In this document: in pieces, positions 25,126 to 40,800 of the stretch
Layout of the letters: each line of letters begins with the position of its first letter
Numbering within the stretch: the first letter of the stretch is position 1
Assembly (NCBI GenBank): GCA_900708905.1
Contig: CAADRB010000006.1
Location: 2,385,927-2,449,926, forward strand
Direction of reading: 5' to 3'
DNA: 64,000 nt
Source: Hymenolepis diminuta
Taxonomy: Eukaryota > Platyhelminthes > Cestoda > Cyclophyllidea > Hymenolepididae
Translations under genes and position numbers: made by a program
Notes under the pieces: model-generated
Told to the model about the DNA's origin: nothing
Databases searched by the model: none
What the model saw: only the letters and a program-made list of their open reading frames with translations

Positions 25126-28100
25126 TGCATCGGTACTTATTTCCTCATTTAATTAATGTTAGTAAATTGCTTTTTAAGTTTATGGTTTTATATTGATGTA
25201 GATCTGTATGAATAGACTTGATACCCTCGGTAAATAATTCCATAAGAAGAATAATTTGCAAAATTTAACACAATTAAATTAGTAATTCAATTTATCTATT
25301 TATGCTAGATAAATTAACAAGATAGCGTAACTATTGATGAATAGCATGTCAATTAAGTATATTTCGAAGTGAAAGCTAAATGCTAAACAGATTTTTAATC
25401 AAAGTATTCATCCCTATCTCAATTTAAACTTTTAAAAATTATAGAAAAATACTTTTATAGGATATCGATTTTTCTCAGTTAAATCGTGTATAGCACTTTA
25501 TTTCTCAAAACTTTAAATTCAATTATGCAATGTCTATCAGTTATTGTTCAATATTTAAAGAACGTTGTTAACGTAATTGTAATCTATTAAGAAACTTGAT
25601 TTCCACTCGATAAGCATTAATTATCTTTACAGTAACGATTTTTATCTTGTTCGAAAAAATTTCGTCAGTAATGTCTGAAAAATATTTTACAATTCAAATA
25701 TATCTGAGAGCTAATTAATCAAAAGGGAATTAATTGGAATAGAGTAATAAAAGATGAACTGCTGTCTAAACAATAACCGTTCAAGCGACGCTATTTCAAA
25801 TGGTCATAATTTAAAACTAGATATCGAGTGAACTATTCATTGTTAATCTTTGGTTGACGTAAACAGTTAAGTGAGTTGGATCATAACAGATAGCAAGCGT
25901 GTTTGTTTGAGAATATATAAAAAATTTATTATTTCATTTTAAAACTTATTTTGAGATTAATAGGAGTTGAAATTACTTACGGTATTGTATCTTGTTCTAA
26001 CTTTTAACATTTGCTTACGTTCTTATTAAGTGCATTCGACAATATTGAACGATCCTGCAAATTAACCGATTACATGACCAAAATTCATTCAGTTGAAGTG
26101 TTAAGTTCAACTTAAGCATAATTAATTTTAGTCAATTGATGGGAATTGGTTTAATTATTTAAAAAATATGCAATCACGATAAATCACCACATATAATAAG
26201 CTCAATTATATACTTTTTACATCTGTTTATTAAATACGTGTGGATGGCGTTTACCTCTTTGAATATAAATAGTTTTGAAGTGACATATTGATGGGACAGT
26301 TAAATGCTATCGTTCTTTTGAACACGTAAAATTGATTTATGAATTCATATTTAAGATACTTTCCCACTGAGGATTTTTATTAGCAACAATTCGAAAGGAT
26401 TTAAATAATGTTAACTCAAACTTCTCCAAGATATTCTGATGGGATTAATACTGCCAAACGGTCTATATGCCCCTATTAGACTATATTATTCTACATGTCC
26501 ATACAAATCACATGGTCTCACTAGATAACGTCTACAAAGCACAAAGAAAAGAGGACAAAATTTGATTCTCTGAATTCTTCTAAAAGACTATTCATGAACG
26601 TTGTATTTAGGTCAAAGTATACAACAAAACAATGGAAAAAAGAGATGCTTTTCAACTGCTTAATTTTTGCGTAAAAGGAAACATGTAAAAAATGTTCTGA
26701 ATGGTAAAAAGATGATTACCCATATACTAAATGAACCAAATTCTTCCGCTCTCACCAGAGAATTAAAATTTAAATTTTTTCACCCACTGTGGGTCGTTAT
26801 TTTCTTTATTTTTGCTATCTTTATCTTCATCATTTAGTTTAACTTAATTAAATGAAATTGTCATACTTTCGAAATGAGAAAAATTTAAAAATGGTGGTTG
26901 ATGAGAAGGTTATTCATTGTTATTTAGATTACATGATCACCTCACTGTCTTCAGAACTATTAGAACATACAAAATAGATTCCATTATTAAAACTTTTTAA
27001 TAAGTAATTTCGGTTTTTCACCAATCTTTCTAATTCTTTTTATATTTTTAATGTTTTATTGTTGTTATTAACATGGAATCGCTGTTTTTTATCAATCAGT
27101 AAGTTTTCATCCGAAATTACATTCAAGCAATTTATATTAGACGAAACTTTCATTAAGCCACATACTGAATTATTACCAATATTAGCAAATTTGAGTTCTT
27201 GTATAAATTCATATAAGAATTTAGAACACGATTTAAACCTACTACTGTCCTTATGATTCAAAGAAGACGAAAAGGTTCCATGCTTCCAAAAATAGTCCAA
27301 ATAGTGCGAAGCTTTTCTTTTAGTAAAGGTAGCGAACAAACACTTATTTCAAAGAAAGACGTTCTATGATTGCGTTTTTGTGAGTCATTGAAAGTATTAA
27401 AAAATTAAAAATATAGGCCCAAATTTATTTCATAAGTTGCTGGAATAATTTAAATTAGTTTTCAGAAATGATTTGATTTCTTATGGCTATCTGTAATATA
27501 GAAAGGGACGTCAGCAAACGTGATAACTTCCAGGTACTTGCGTGAAATCAGTCAATGGCAACACTTTTCGGATGTAAAAGCGGAGCACTTTAAAGTATGC
27601 TTACATCCGACCTAATATTCGTCAAAACGCCTCGTTCTAGTAAGTAAGTAAGTTATAAGATAGAGAGGAATCTTGCTTTCAAAAGAAAATTAATAGAAAA
27701 TTCGAAAACTGAGTGCTTGATTTAAAAAGAAAAGTTAAAACACTCGATTATTTAGCCGTATTTACTGCCATTCTTTGGGTAGTATCATATTTGACATCTT
27801 AATCAAGCTTACAAAAAAGTTGCCATTGGCATTTATGAAAACTCCTTTACATCCGCAGGCATGTCATACCAAGATCTCTAATAAGACAAAATGGGATTTC
27901 AAAGTGTAAAGCCACTCTGATTACATCTTGAATGTTTTGCACACTAAGTGAAATAAATGTCCAGAACGTGCCTAACGTACAGAATATGATTAATTATCTG
28001 ATCAGCGGCAAAGTTGAGTAAAATAAATTGGCAATAAGAGACTTCAATCAAATATGAAATTAAAGAATCAGAAAGTGGAACTCAATGCTTGTCATTTCTC

Positions 28101-28255
28101 TTAGTAACTATTCGAACATAAAGTAAATACTACTTAAGTTATTAATTTCTGGAAGATTTGTGCTTCATAATCCGAAGTTGTATTTGTTCATTTTAAATAA
28201 GTTAACAACACTATCATTGAGAATCACAGAAAACTTTAGTTAGAAATAGGATATG
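25126..28255. other. AT-rich unassigned sequence
   Basis: Two overlapping open frames on opposite strands at 27040-27339 (-, 99 residues) and 27059-27256 (+, 65 residues) are the longest. The plus frame could be a terminal exon after the acceptor-like TTTTATCAATCAG, but I recognise neither product. Confidence 0.35.
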
Positions 28256-28261
28256 CATATT

Positions 28262-28500
28262 ATTTTAAAATTGACATCTTTTTTATTTGAGTAAGAGCTA
28301 ACAACAATTGTAGAGCAGAACAGCAAGAGTTGAGTAGACCAAAAATGTGTTCAAAGAAGCCACAACGAGGATTGAAGCGGGTGAGAGAGATAGAGAGGAG
28401 TGTAATGAGGAAGAGTGGAGATGGGCAAGAAGCGTAGGAGCCGGTAACTGACAAGCGGGCGTTATTATTGTGTAAAAAACAAAGATAGCTTTATAAGAGT
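28262..28500 (-). repeat. LTR-like or promoter-like CT-rich stretch
   Basis: Read on the minus strand it has TATAAAG, a CT-rich block with CTCTCTATCTCTCTCACCC and CTTCAATCCTCG, and then AATAAA. The order of elements and part of the CT-rich block resemble 47357-47650 on the plus strand. Both could be old LTRs of one family; the ends are not resolved. Confidence 0.35.
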
Positions 28501-28659
28501 CACTTAGGTAAAGACAGGCGAGTACATGAGCGCAGATGTGTTTTTAGGTGGAACGTGGTGGTTATAGAAAGGGGAGAATTGATGGGTGGGTTTGGACATA
28601 ACAGATAGGGGCTATGCACCATAAGGACATAAAAGACGTCACTCCAGTTTCGTGGATGA

Positions 28660-31600
28660 AAAACCGAAGTGTCTTCATAAAGAATGTAAATAGCAAGTAA
28701 TTCTGGAAATGCATAGAGAGTTATCCTTTAAGATACAATCTCAAAACCAAATAAAATTTATGGTAGTGATGAAAACATTTTTCTCAAATGATTTTTAGCT
28801 TCTAGTAATGTGTAAACACTAATAAGAACATTTTAATTCACTAAAATTTTAAAGTGAAGGATTGAAACAAAACGGCAGGTGATGCTCAGGCCAGTTCTAA
28901 GATCAGAAGTACTTTTGATTAAAATTCCAGCAAAAATACCTGAAAAATTTGTTATTCATGCTCTACCTTACGACTTATTTATTTCTATCTATCAAGAGTT
29001 GAAAGATAAAAAATTAATGGCTGTTCAGGGCGCATTTTGGCTGATAATGCTAGCAGACAAAATTCCTCAGAGAGGCCTCGCAGAGCAAATGCAGGTTTAA
29101 CCTCTGGGCAAGTTTACACTAAAGGTGGAAATATAAATTTTCCCATGCAAAGAGCTGTCATAAGCAACTTAATACAGATTTGAGACAGGTATTCGGTGAG
29201 AATAAGGGTGCGATTCGGATGTAAAATCTAAAAAAGTTATTTTGAACTCAATGAAACACCAGCGGCAAATAAAAGGTGTGAGGAATGGAGAAATAGTTTC
29301 CACGAATATTCGGTGTCATCGACTCACTGCAAAAGCGTGCAAGATGGCAAGACACTGGCAAAATGTAGACATTCTAAAAGCTGACAGATCTCCTTGTATA
29401 GTGACAGCAGTTAAAAGACCTATGTAAAAAGAAAGTGGTTACGAAATAATGTCAAACCTCACCCGAAATTTCAATGTAGCGATTATAAGTCATGATTGAA
29501 TGCAGATGCAGTAAGGTTTCCATTTCGACTTTCCTAAAATCTTCCTTATATTGGCTGAATATCTTCTATCACCCCTTTTGATTATACGCTCTTTATGACT
29601 AAAATTGTAAATTATTTTATTTTAAAAAGACCGAAAACAAAAAATGTGAATAAATGGTCTATCAAATGTGTCCAATCCTTTATTAAACATTTGACTGGTA
29701 CCTGCTATTTTCAAAATTAACCAGAACGTTAACTTAATTTTCCAATACAATGCATAATTCCGTGTCATTTCATACTTTACTGAGCTTGCTAAGGAAGATC
29801 TCAAGTAGGTGACATCCATGGATTTGGCAGACCTCTGCCTTGCATGAAGTAACCGAATTTCATTGTTCTTTCTTATTTTTACGTGCGTTTGGAGTAATTT
29901 GGACATATTTCAAATTTTGCAAGTGAAATTACTTGGTGTTAAAATTAAATATTAGTCACTTTCAAAATAAACAATTCAGCTATCTTGCTTTATTATAAAT
30001 ATACATAAATTTCTGGATAAGTTTTGCTTGCTGGAGTACACAAAATTTGCCCTGACGTGATTATTAATAGTTAAAGCGTCTACCTATTAATTCGACCTCA
30101 AAAGCATATGAACGCAACTATTAAGGCTAATTTGAGATATAAAATTAAGAAAAGGGTTCTAAAGAAAGCATTTATTTTATTTTCCATTCTCAATTTTGGT
30201 TTTCTGTCTTTTAAACAAAAGAAGTAAAGAAGACTTTTAATTTAGTAAATAAAGAAAAATTAAAAATGTTTTACATTTTGTGTAGATAAACTGACTTAAC
30301 GGAAAATTTGTCTTATATCAGTAATGCAGGCAGAAATAAAAAATGCTTTTGGAAAATAAGTGCGATTGGCATATTCGCTCATGTGTTCTGCTTATGGTGC
30401 TATATTCAGTGCCTGCTCAGAAAAACTTTGATATGGGTTTTTGAAATTAATGTATATATATATATATATATATGAATTAATTTTGATAAGATGTCACCCT
30501 CAACATAAAATATGTTAAGACGCCAAAGGGGAATATTTTGAAATAAGATTTCAACCTGAATTTTGGACATTTGACAAAATTATACGGAGAGACTCGGTTG
30601 GAAACAGTTCTATAAGATTTTTGAGAATATCATTGTATTGAGTAGAGGTAGGAATATAAACAATATGTAAAGGCATTCGTCTTCTCTTCCGATCCATCTG
30701 ACATTTAAAGTTTAGAATATCATGAAACGTCAACTTTCTGAGTGTTTTGCCTTAGAAATTTCATTTCTCATGAAGAGGTTTACAGAAAAACAAATTTATT
30801 AAATAAGATTGACGTTCCCCGAACCAGGCCTCGTAGGGGTGGGATGTATCATTAACCCTAATTAGGTTTTATTTCGTTATTGGATCTAGCAATTTATTAC
30901 ATCGAACCCTGGCCTGTACTACAAATGGGTCACTCTCACCAAGATTATATCAATCTCTAAATTGCCGAGTTTTTTCGCATGTGCGAAAAAAATACAAGTT
31001 CCGCAAAATAAAAGGCAATATAATAAGAATTAAATAGAGTAAAATCTTTCGCAATTTTGCGTTAGCTTAAATATTCATTTTTTGTTTTTAGATTTATACG
31101 AAGTAGCGAATTTTATTATTCGAAATTATTTATATGAGCCGCCTATAACTTTGAACAGTTTGAGGTTTTATCCTTTAAAGATCGTTTAAATTAATAATAG
31201 TTATAATTTACCTCATTTTATAAAAAAATAATTTTATTTTCGCCACATTAATAGGCATTAATTATTTTTTCTTTATTAAATTAAGTTGAGGTCATAAATA
31301 AAACAGTTTAATAAATTAAATAACAATTTATAAACCTTCCAGAAAAAAGATGAATGAAAAATATATTTTCGCTTGAACTAATAAATTCAAATAAGCACAC
31401 TAAAAGTGCATTTGTTTATATTTTTTGATAGATTGAAGGATAGAAATCGAGCTAAATTTTGAATCTGATTTTGCCACGTTAATTAAACCTTTGAATATTT
31501 TAGCTAACAAATCCAAGGTTGCGTAAGTTAATTTATTTAAATCTCCTGCTTTAAAAGTGGACAACGATCCCAAAAGCTAAGCACTTTTTCAGGGCATTAA

Positions 31601-34600
31601 AATATTAAGAAGGCCAAAGCTAGAAATCTATCAGCCTTCTTTCAAATTGTATTTGATTATACGTCAAGTCATTTTGCCCTATAAATGCGGAATAATGAAA
31701 TTCACTTTGATGAACCTTAACTAGAAATACTACATATTGAATATACTTGACCGCTCGGCATTAAAAGAGGCTGTAGCTGCCGTTATCTTACAAACTGCAA
31801 TTAATTAATGTAGCAGCATACTGTTGTTACTATATATGAAGATAAAAAGTGGGAGAGTTTGAATGCGTCATCACTTAAATTCCTGTCACGATAGGACTTT
31901 CGAACTCATATTTCTATCCTCTAGCAGGAACTCCTGAGTGTCTTATGTGTTTAAGGCATCAAATAGTATATTAACAAATATTTTTATGTTCGTTAGGTAA
32001 ATTTTATAAGTCAAACTTTTTAAGTAAAATTACGTTTAATCTCATTTTGTGTGTCTGGAATAACGTGAATACGTATTATACGTGTATACTATGCATCAAA
32101 CCAGCCTTGTTTTTGAAATCGGAGTCCTTTCACATTGTAACTTATAGTAGTTTGCTTTTTTAATATAGAAATGTTAACGAATTGTCGAGCATCGTATTTA
32201 GTTCAGGAGGGTTTTTTTTATTTCGTGAAGTCTTTTACTTAACACTTTTGGAGTTTTATAAATATCAAATATGCAATGTTTGCCTTAAGTAAAGATGAAA
32301 GCATAACTGGTCAGAAAATTATGAATCAAGTGAAATTGTGATCATAATTTATTGGTGCTGACATTGTAAAAACTCTATGTGTGCTGTAAAAAAACTCCCT
32401 TTGACAGTCTTTTTTACATACTCATGATTCTAAGCAGACACAAATTAGCTGATATGACATGAAATAACAAGTTAAATAAATTAACTGATCATGTGGTTTT
32501 AAAAATCGAAAACCCAAAATTTTTCATGTTTTCCCGACGGCAAATCGGAAAAATAGGACTTTGAACATCACGGCGTGAATTATTCCCTCGGTTGACGGTT
32601 GGGAAACACGATACTTCCAGAATTCACACAAAACTTCTAATATTCCGACTTCATTACATACACGTTTGTGAATTCTGTCTCAAACCTTAATGAAATACTG
32701 TTCAATTTGCATGTTTACATGATATAGCACTGTTAATATTAGCAAATGCTTTTGCGTTCTGATGAGGAAAGATAGTGTTGAAACATTGTTTTTTATTTAA
32801 TAATTCAATTTGTAGCAGCTAGTTAAAATAAAGAGCCTTATGCAAATTTTTATATTTCTACCATTTAAACTAAATGGCGTAATATTTTAAAACTTATCAT
32901 TCAACATCTCTATAAGCATAACCGTGTTTTGATAGCCTTAATTATATGTTCCCGTCGGTCAAATATGCGTATATATATATGCTGGAAAGGAGATTATCAA
33001 ATCGGCGAGCGATTCCTTAATTTTATTTATCATGGGTAAAGGTTAGCCTCCCAGAAGGCTTAAAATCAAGTTTGTTGTCAATATAGCAACTAAATCGTAA
33101 AGCGCTTATTCTTCGATCTTCAGCACCTATTATTCACGGCATTTTGGTTTTCCTTTTGAATTACCTAGTATTTTTTATCACTGAAAAATATCATAAGTGC
33201 CTCCTTGCTATTTTTTCAGCTTTCTTCTGTCTATGTAAACACCAATGAAATAGGATGGTATTGTTTAAGTTGAACCCATGTTTAAAAATCAGGAATTTTG
33301 TTACTTTCATATTTTAATATTATGGTAATTAAAGTTGAAGGCATCTAAAAGCAGGGAAAAGTGCTTATTTTTGCCTACGTTGTATTTCAAAATATCTTAA
33401 TAATATGCGTTTACTAACATAAGGTGTTGATCCGTATTTGCATTACAATTAAAAATTCTGCTTTCATTTTTATTTTTAATTTTACCATATTTTATGCTTT
33501 AATCCCACTCTTAGTAAAGGTGAAGTGGTTAAATTTGATAAAATTTAAGTGGTCTCTTTAACTCTTACAAATTTTCTTGTCATCTTAAAAATTTTCTAAT
33601 ATTCTATGATCATATTTAACTTTTGAGATCGTATTTAGCTAATTGGAAAAGTTTGCTCATGTATCTGTATTGGAACTAATTTGAGATACTTTTAACGGCT
33701 CGTAATAAATACCCTGAAATGGTTTTGATAATAACTTGGCTCTAACAGTAAAAATAATATTTTTAACAGGGTCCAAGTTTATGAATTCGCTTTCTAGCTA
33801 GTCAGGAATCGAATCGATTTTCGTAATGTAGATGATTGTAGAGATAGCTCATTTAATGTCATTGTTCTAAATGTCACTTTAAAAAAGCTACATGTCATTA
33901 ACACATCCATTAGCTAGAAAAATAAATAAATTTTGATATTTCGATAATTTCTTACAATGGTGTGTATATTAAAAATTGGCTACAATATGACTTGAAATTT
34001 TTTCAAAATGCTCACATTAAAATATTCCATGACAATAAAAACATGCACAGGATCCGCAACTACAATTTATCACAAGTAGCTCTTGGTTACTATGTTGTTT
34101 TCAAGATTAAATAGGCCGCATTTTAAGAAATAAAATTTGTTGCAGTTATTTTTCCCGTAGATTAACAAATATGGTGTAAGGTAATAGTATATGTCCGACT
34201 GGCGAGTTGTATGATAAATGGTCTGACATCATTCAAAGACAAAAAGTACTGCCGACAGCGCGTTCCCAGGGTTCCTGCGCAAGGGTTTAAATAGATGCAA
34301 TATATTGTTGAAAGATTAATTTTTCTGACCATTTCTTTGGAATAAAGGTTTAAAATGTTGGCAAAATTTTGGATTTTTCATTTGTGCTGATTATTCTTAA
34401 ATATTATGTCCTATTTTCATTTTAGAAATTTTCTGTATTTGGAAAATATTCAGTAATATTTTCTAAACAAGATAGATCTCCCAAAGCACCTCCTTGAATA
34501 ATCGCAAAATCATTCGAACTACTAGAAGCTGCAGGTGTATGAACTTTCGCGTCTCATTTCGCAATCGAAACTGTTCACAACCTGAGTCCAAACTGTTTTG

Positions 34601-34780
34601 GAAAATATCGACCTCGAAACTGTTTATATTTCATTATACTACTTGAAGATGGTCTTTTACAAAAGGATTAATACAAGGCTTTTACATTTCAAAAGTTAAA
34701 TAAATTTTGAATCTAATACATTGAACAATGCTTATAGTGATCGGAATTTTGGTCGACTTTGAACTAATAATGCGTATTCA
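28660..34780. other. AT-rich unassigned sequence
   Basis: Open frames at 28879-29100 and 29242-29427 (+), 29622-29906 and 30551-30733 (-) are short and unrecognised. No splice structure could be supported. Confidence 0.35.
30452..30473. repeat. (TA)n microsatellite
   Basis: An eleven-unit TA run flanked by AATTAATG on the left and ATGAATTAATT on the right. Confidence 0.9.
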
Positions 34781-34899
34781 CATAGTGAGTGGAAAATAAA
34801 TATGATAGCAATACTCAAATCTTACCTGGTGAACTTGTCAAATTTTAATTGGGCGTCATATCTTTTGTTGGAGTTGTGTTGTTTGACTTAGGGAGACTC

Positions 34900-37800
34900 A
34901 TTTGTGAATAGCTCTCAAATAAATTTCCCTGTAAAATTTTTCGGATAGTTGATTGATATTTTCATGAATTTCTCGTCCGACTCACCATTTCCGTAGCACA
35001 TTTGTGTTCTATTATTTTGCATCTCCGTAGAAAATGTTCAGCACGCCCATATGACTACTAATAAGACATAAATGAGGCGTATGGTTTTCAAATTTGATAT
35101 CGCTCAAGACCTAAAATTTGTCAAATGGGAGCAATTAAAAAGTGCAAATATATGTATTTAAAAAGTTTTAAAATAATATGTTACTTTAATTTCTTTTATT
35201 CTATTTTTGTTAGTTTATTTATTTATTATTAAAAGGATTAAAGACACCTTTCAAAAATAATTTTGGTACAAGGCTTCTGTGCTACAAAGTCGGACCTCGT
35301 AAAAGCTGAATACTGGTCACTATCTATGTATTTTACAAAATTTAAAGTCATTTTAAAGTAAATATTAAGACTAATTAATATTTTCACTGGCATTTGTAAG
35401 TTACTGGGATTCTTTAGTTATCTATGCTTACGTAAATAAACGTTTAAATTTCATCATTATTCGATAATAAACTCATAAATTATAAGGATTTATATCTTGA
35501 TTTCGTATTATACCAAATTAAATGATGCACTATTTCTCGATTTTTAATTATTAAAAATAGAAAAATTAATATGATTCAAATAAAGTTTTGATTTACGAGA
35601 ACTAGAGGAGCCTCAGTATCGCCGAATCTAATAAAAAGTACTTGTAGCATTTCTTACATTAGCTGGATCCTTTATCAAAAAGTCTTTTTCTTTCATAAAA
35701 TGATTTATTTTTAATTATTTCTTCTAATTATCATACATTAAACATTTTTACACATTATTCATATTTCTGTTAAACTAGCTCAATCATCATCGGCTTGCTA
35801 AACGAGTAATTTAAGAAAAATTTACAATTTTTCGCCATTATTAAATTATAAACAAGTTAACAGATTTAAGGAGGAATAAGAACGTTTATTAACTTACATA
35901 GTTAAGTATTTAAAACCCTTTTTTAATATATGCAGAAGAATTTTTAAAAAACATGTAAATTAGGTACTTTTTACAATTTGAATAATGCAATTTTAGTAAT
36001 ATTCAATCGTTTATTCACGTTTATTAGCAACAAGAAGGAAACTTCATCCAAAAACTTCACGTTGATAAACCTCTCATTTGAATTTTTAAACTACTTATAT
36101 TATTGCCTCATAAACAAAAGGTGGGAGCAGTTTATGGTTCACTTCATTATGTTAAATTAACTTTTAGAATATTCCTGTTAATAAATGCAACTGATGTTTA
36201 TGTCATTTAAAATTATAAATGAGTTCAATATGTTTCGCCTAGGACTGCAGCAGGGTGAGTTAATTGAAAGTATAGACGGGAAAATTGTGCATTTTTCTGC
36301 CAGCAACGCTGTTTTAGCTTGATTAGAAATTTTGCACATTTCCTTTGAATGAAAGTCTCATTTACAAAGGATGCTATCGTGCGAATTGATACTTAGCTAA
36401 AGTACACTCCTTTGGCAATATTTAACAGATGTCCCAGATTTCAGCTAAAGGAATGACTCTTGAATAAAACAATGTTATACTAGGAAATAGTTAACAAAGG
36501 TTCTAGTTAAAATTACTTTTCGTAAATCGTAAATGCATTGTCATGAACTATTTGACCAGGATGGTGTAATATTGGGAGGGACATTCTAATCCGTTGCAAT
36601 TAAGTGGTCTTTATGTATAAAATTATTAAAACTCCAAAGAAACTTAACTGAGTTTTTCACATTAATTTACCGTAAAATCGTCACAATTTACCTACTTTGC
36701 TGTTCAAAATAACTTTCAAAATAAAAGATTCATCTTTTAGCGTTCTGTTTGTCAAACTAGACTGACATGAGATTATCACTGAAACATTTCAAGTTGTAAA
36801 AGATTTTGCAGCATATATAGAGCAAATTGCTTGATGTCAAATACTGAATCCTGTTACAGAGAGCTAAAAAGATCCTGAACTGTGAGCTTTGGCAGTAAAT
36901 ATATCTGCAACGCGCAACAGGGCTTTATAAATATAAATGCTAAATCAGTTTGTTCTTTAGCACTTTACCCACCTGCTAATTTCTTTTCACATCCTATCTG
37001 AATGTATTTGAGTAAAAGATTCGGATATAAAAGGCAGATCATTATGTTACAATGAAAGATCCTAATTGTCAAGTTATTAAAAAATATAATTTTTATATCT
37101 TGGGCATCTTAGGACTCCTTCTGATCTTCACAATAGCCATTCATTTAATCTTTAAGTTTATGTCTTTTGAGGTGCAATATTTTGTTAAAAAAATAGAGTA
37201 GTTTATTTATAATTTACAAATTTTAATCGTTTCTTCTAACAAGCAGTTGAGATCTTAGGTTATGAATAAATTTAAATGCTAAAAGCAAATGCAGCATCTC
37301 AGTTAACTTTTGATGCAAATGCTTTCCTCTCAGATACCATGTGCCAAGTCACATTACTTCATATTCAGAAAGAAAAATCTTAACGACTTTGGTTAAAACA
37401 AATGACTGTCACTTTGGAAAATCTGAAATGACCATGTTCTTCTGACATGTTTGTTTTTAATTTCTAAAAAAAATTTGGCAAAAAAATTATTCCGAAGAGT
37501 TTGACTAAATGAAGAGCTAAATAGGTCCCAAAATGTAAAATATTTACACTTAAACAGGATTTTGAGTACTAAAAGTGGTCTAAAAAGCAAACATTTGGTA
37601 AGATAATTTATTCTCTGAGTGAATTCAACTAAAACATTCATTTTAAGAAAAAATTTTGCACAATATTTTATTTTTAGCTATAAAAACTTGGGTGGGATAA
37701 AATTTGTGCAATTTCCTTTTGTGCATGTTTAGATTCATATAATCAAGAGTTAGACCGGTTATTTATTTTGCGGTGCACAATTATTTAAAATTCAGTTGCT

Positions 37801-40800
37801 TGCTACAAAATCAATCAATTCAATATTTTATAGATAGGAAAATAATTTCATACTCGGATTAAATTTCAGCAGAAAAAATGCTTTAGCTCTACTTCGATCG
37901 CTACATTAGAAAAAATGTAAATGATATAATAATAAAAACAAAATTTTTAATCGATATGATTTGATATGTTCTTATACTCTCTGGTATCGGAAATGTTAAA
38001 ATATCGTCGTTGCAAAACCAACGGTCAAACTTTAAAACTCATCGTTTACTTCTGATTGAGTTCATTTGCACGTGTTCTAAAGTAAATAAATGCATTGTCT
38101 GATAACGGTACACTTGTAAATTTATCTCCATATGTAGAGAAAAATACTAAGTTCTTTGAACTCAGAAGTTATTTAATTATTCACAAAAATAAAATAGAAA
38201 AGAACATTTTCTGGCTACGGTAGCATATATTTATGTGTCAAAAACCGTTAGATGCATTTAACCTAATTTCATCTCCAACTTTCAAACTCAATATGAGGTT
38301 AATATAAATAAAACTTACGATTAAATATCAACTTAAAATTTTTCATGTAGTCATTGCATGTATATTTTCTTAAAAATAATAAAATAGCACTCTCAAAATA
38401 TTATTTCTTCAGGTTTTATTTAATCCTGAGCTCCGAAAATAAGCCTGTAAATAAGAATAGATATTATAATATAAAAATTGTCCCCTAAAAATTTGACCTT
38501 GAGTCTTAGGTTAATTTTAAAATAGATTCTGCGGTTATTATTGAAGATTGTTGATTCTTGTGACTTAGGCCAACAGTAATTGATTTATTGTTAAATTTAA
38601 TTCTAGTACAACTATTATCAGTACTCATATTGTGCCTGAGCGGTACAATTTGTTTGAATTCATCATAAGCACATAGAACTTTGGAACCAAAGTTATGATT
38701 ATGATAGCAATAAATCAAAGTTGTATCGATAAAACGGATATAATAGAGTTGGAAATCATATCTTTTTTGTTCACTCGCACGCAAAATATACATACTAGCG
38801 ATTTTTGGTAAAGAAAATCTGACTTCATGAATATGTTTCTACCAGAATGTGCTGCCTGGCTTAAAAGTTCTGACTTTTATAGTAAGAAACTAAATATTAA
38901 TATATATTTATCCAATCTAATAAGCGTTTTAATGATAGAAAGCCCGCCAAATTTGAATCCCAGAAGGCATACACCAGTAAGTCAATCCATCTTTCACAGT
39001 CCACTGAAGACAAAATCAAGGGCATGTGGCCTCGTAGTTGGTTTCCTTTTCCTCTAACTTTTCATTATCAAGTTCTTATACAATTTTTGGCCGTCAATTA
39101 AATCGAATTAATTAGTGCCATGATAAACATCTAAAATTAAAAGCAACATTGTAGAGTTTTGATAAATTCCATATGGTAAAATATTTTATACTTCCGTAAT
39201 CATACTAAAAATAAGACACAAACACATCTAAATTTGTCCAACAAATAACTGTATGAGCAAAGCTGTTAAAACATTTTCACTAATCATAATGCGGATGTAA
39301 TAAGGACCTAACACATTTTGCTTTTAAAATTTTGTGCAAACGAATTCAGTTTTTACTACAATCTCAAAAATGGCCTGAAGTTTGTTGACAAGGGGAATAA
39401 ATTTACTCAATTTTGTGTCTCTTAAACTTTTGGAATCTTTTTCTGAGGTGACGTACAAATTCCCATATCTGTCAATTTTACTCTAAACTTAAAATTCTCT
39501 CGTTTCTGAATTTGTTGGGTTTTGAAAAACGGTGAATAAGATACATTAAAACTTTATTAATTTAAATAAAATTTAATTGATTTTACACTGCAAAATGAAA
39601 CAAATATCCAAATAGAGACTGAGGAAAAATTACTTAAGTATTTTCCACTTATGTACATCTTTAAAAGACAAATTATTAAACGGCTGATAAATTTTAGTAT
39701 AAAGCATTTTCAAAACCGATGAGGAATTAACTTTATCCTTTCCATTATAGGATGATTTTTCCTGTTATGTATGAGAGTATTACTATATTCGATATATTTT
39801 TAGAAGTCGCATTTTCTTTGAGAAGTTATAAATCACATATGTATTCCAAGAGGCAAAATCAGTAAGAAATTCGTTGATGAATTTTAAGTATTTACAGCTA
39901 CATAATGAAAAACAAATTCTCATTCAAAAGCTTTTTAATACATATATAGCAAAAAATAAATCAATTACAACAACTTTATTCAATTATTTACCAATTATTA
40001 AATATTAAGTCAGTATTACAATGCAACTTTTGAAAAATAATTTTTATTTGGTGTACATTATCAAAAGCCTTCAAAAGAATAGCAAGTTCAACGGACTTGT
40101 AACAAAGTGGTAAATTACATTATGATACATTCACTTTCTTTAACAGAGAGAACAATCCTTGAATTTTACAGATTGAATGAAGTCCTTATTGTCGTGATCT
40201 TAATAGATGCAGTCATATTAACCCCTACATAATTATCTGTTTCCCTTTCTCATCTACATTTCCTAAAAATTTGTAGTTCTTTGCTGCGCAGATGCCTCTT
40301 CTCTATCTTTCTGCCCCCTAAAATTACTCTTTCTGTGGTATATTCTACTGCGTCCGGGAGACGAAATCCTTGTATACGCTATTGTGACTTCAGAAGATCG
40401 AACTTTAAGCGGATAAGATGAATTTTGAATGAAAAAGCGAATAATATTGTACTCATTATAGTAATATTAATGAAGAAAATGTGATTGTGGTCTTATTTAA
40501 AGTAATAAATCATCATAATTTTTGTAATTGCGGGGGCCATAATATTCAGTTTTAGGTAAAGACTAATTTTTAGAATGATATTTTCAAATCTGAAATCATT
40601 AAATCAGTTTTACCTTTCACTTTGATAATAATATTCATTTTCCCTTAGAAACTACTTATTTGATCCTGGATGTTTGCACCAGTTTGCTCAGATTCTTACT
40701 ACAACGTTCAGCAAATTTTTAACATTCGCAATGAATAATTGTTGCAACTAATCTTTGATGTTTTAACGACTTCTCTGTCTCAATCAGAATAATGAAGAGT

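Noticed and set aside
34826..34887. Short minus-strand open stretch (KQHNSNKRYDAQLKFDKFTR) before a GTAAGA donor.
   Set aside because: The acceptor is weak, the stretch is short and nothing recognisable adjoins it.
36230..36255. Possible first exon (ATG to CAGCAGG before GTGAGT).
   Set aside because: Eight codons with no linked downstream exon; chance is likely.
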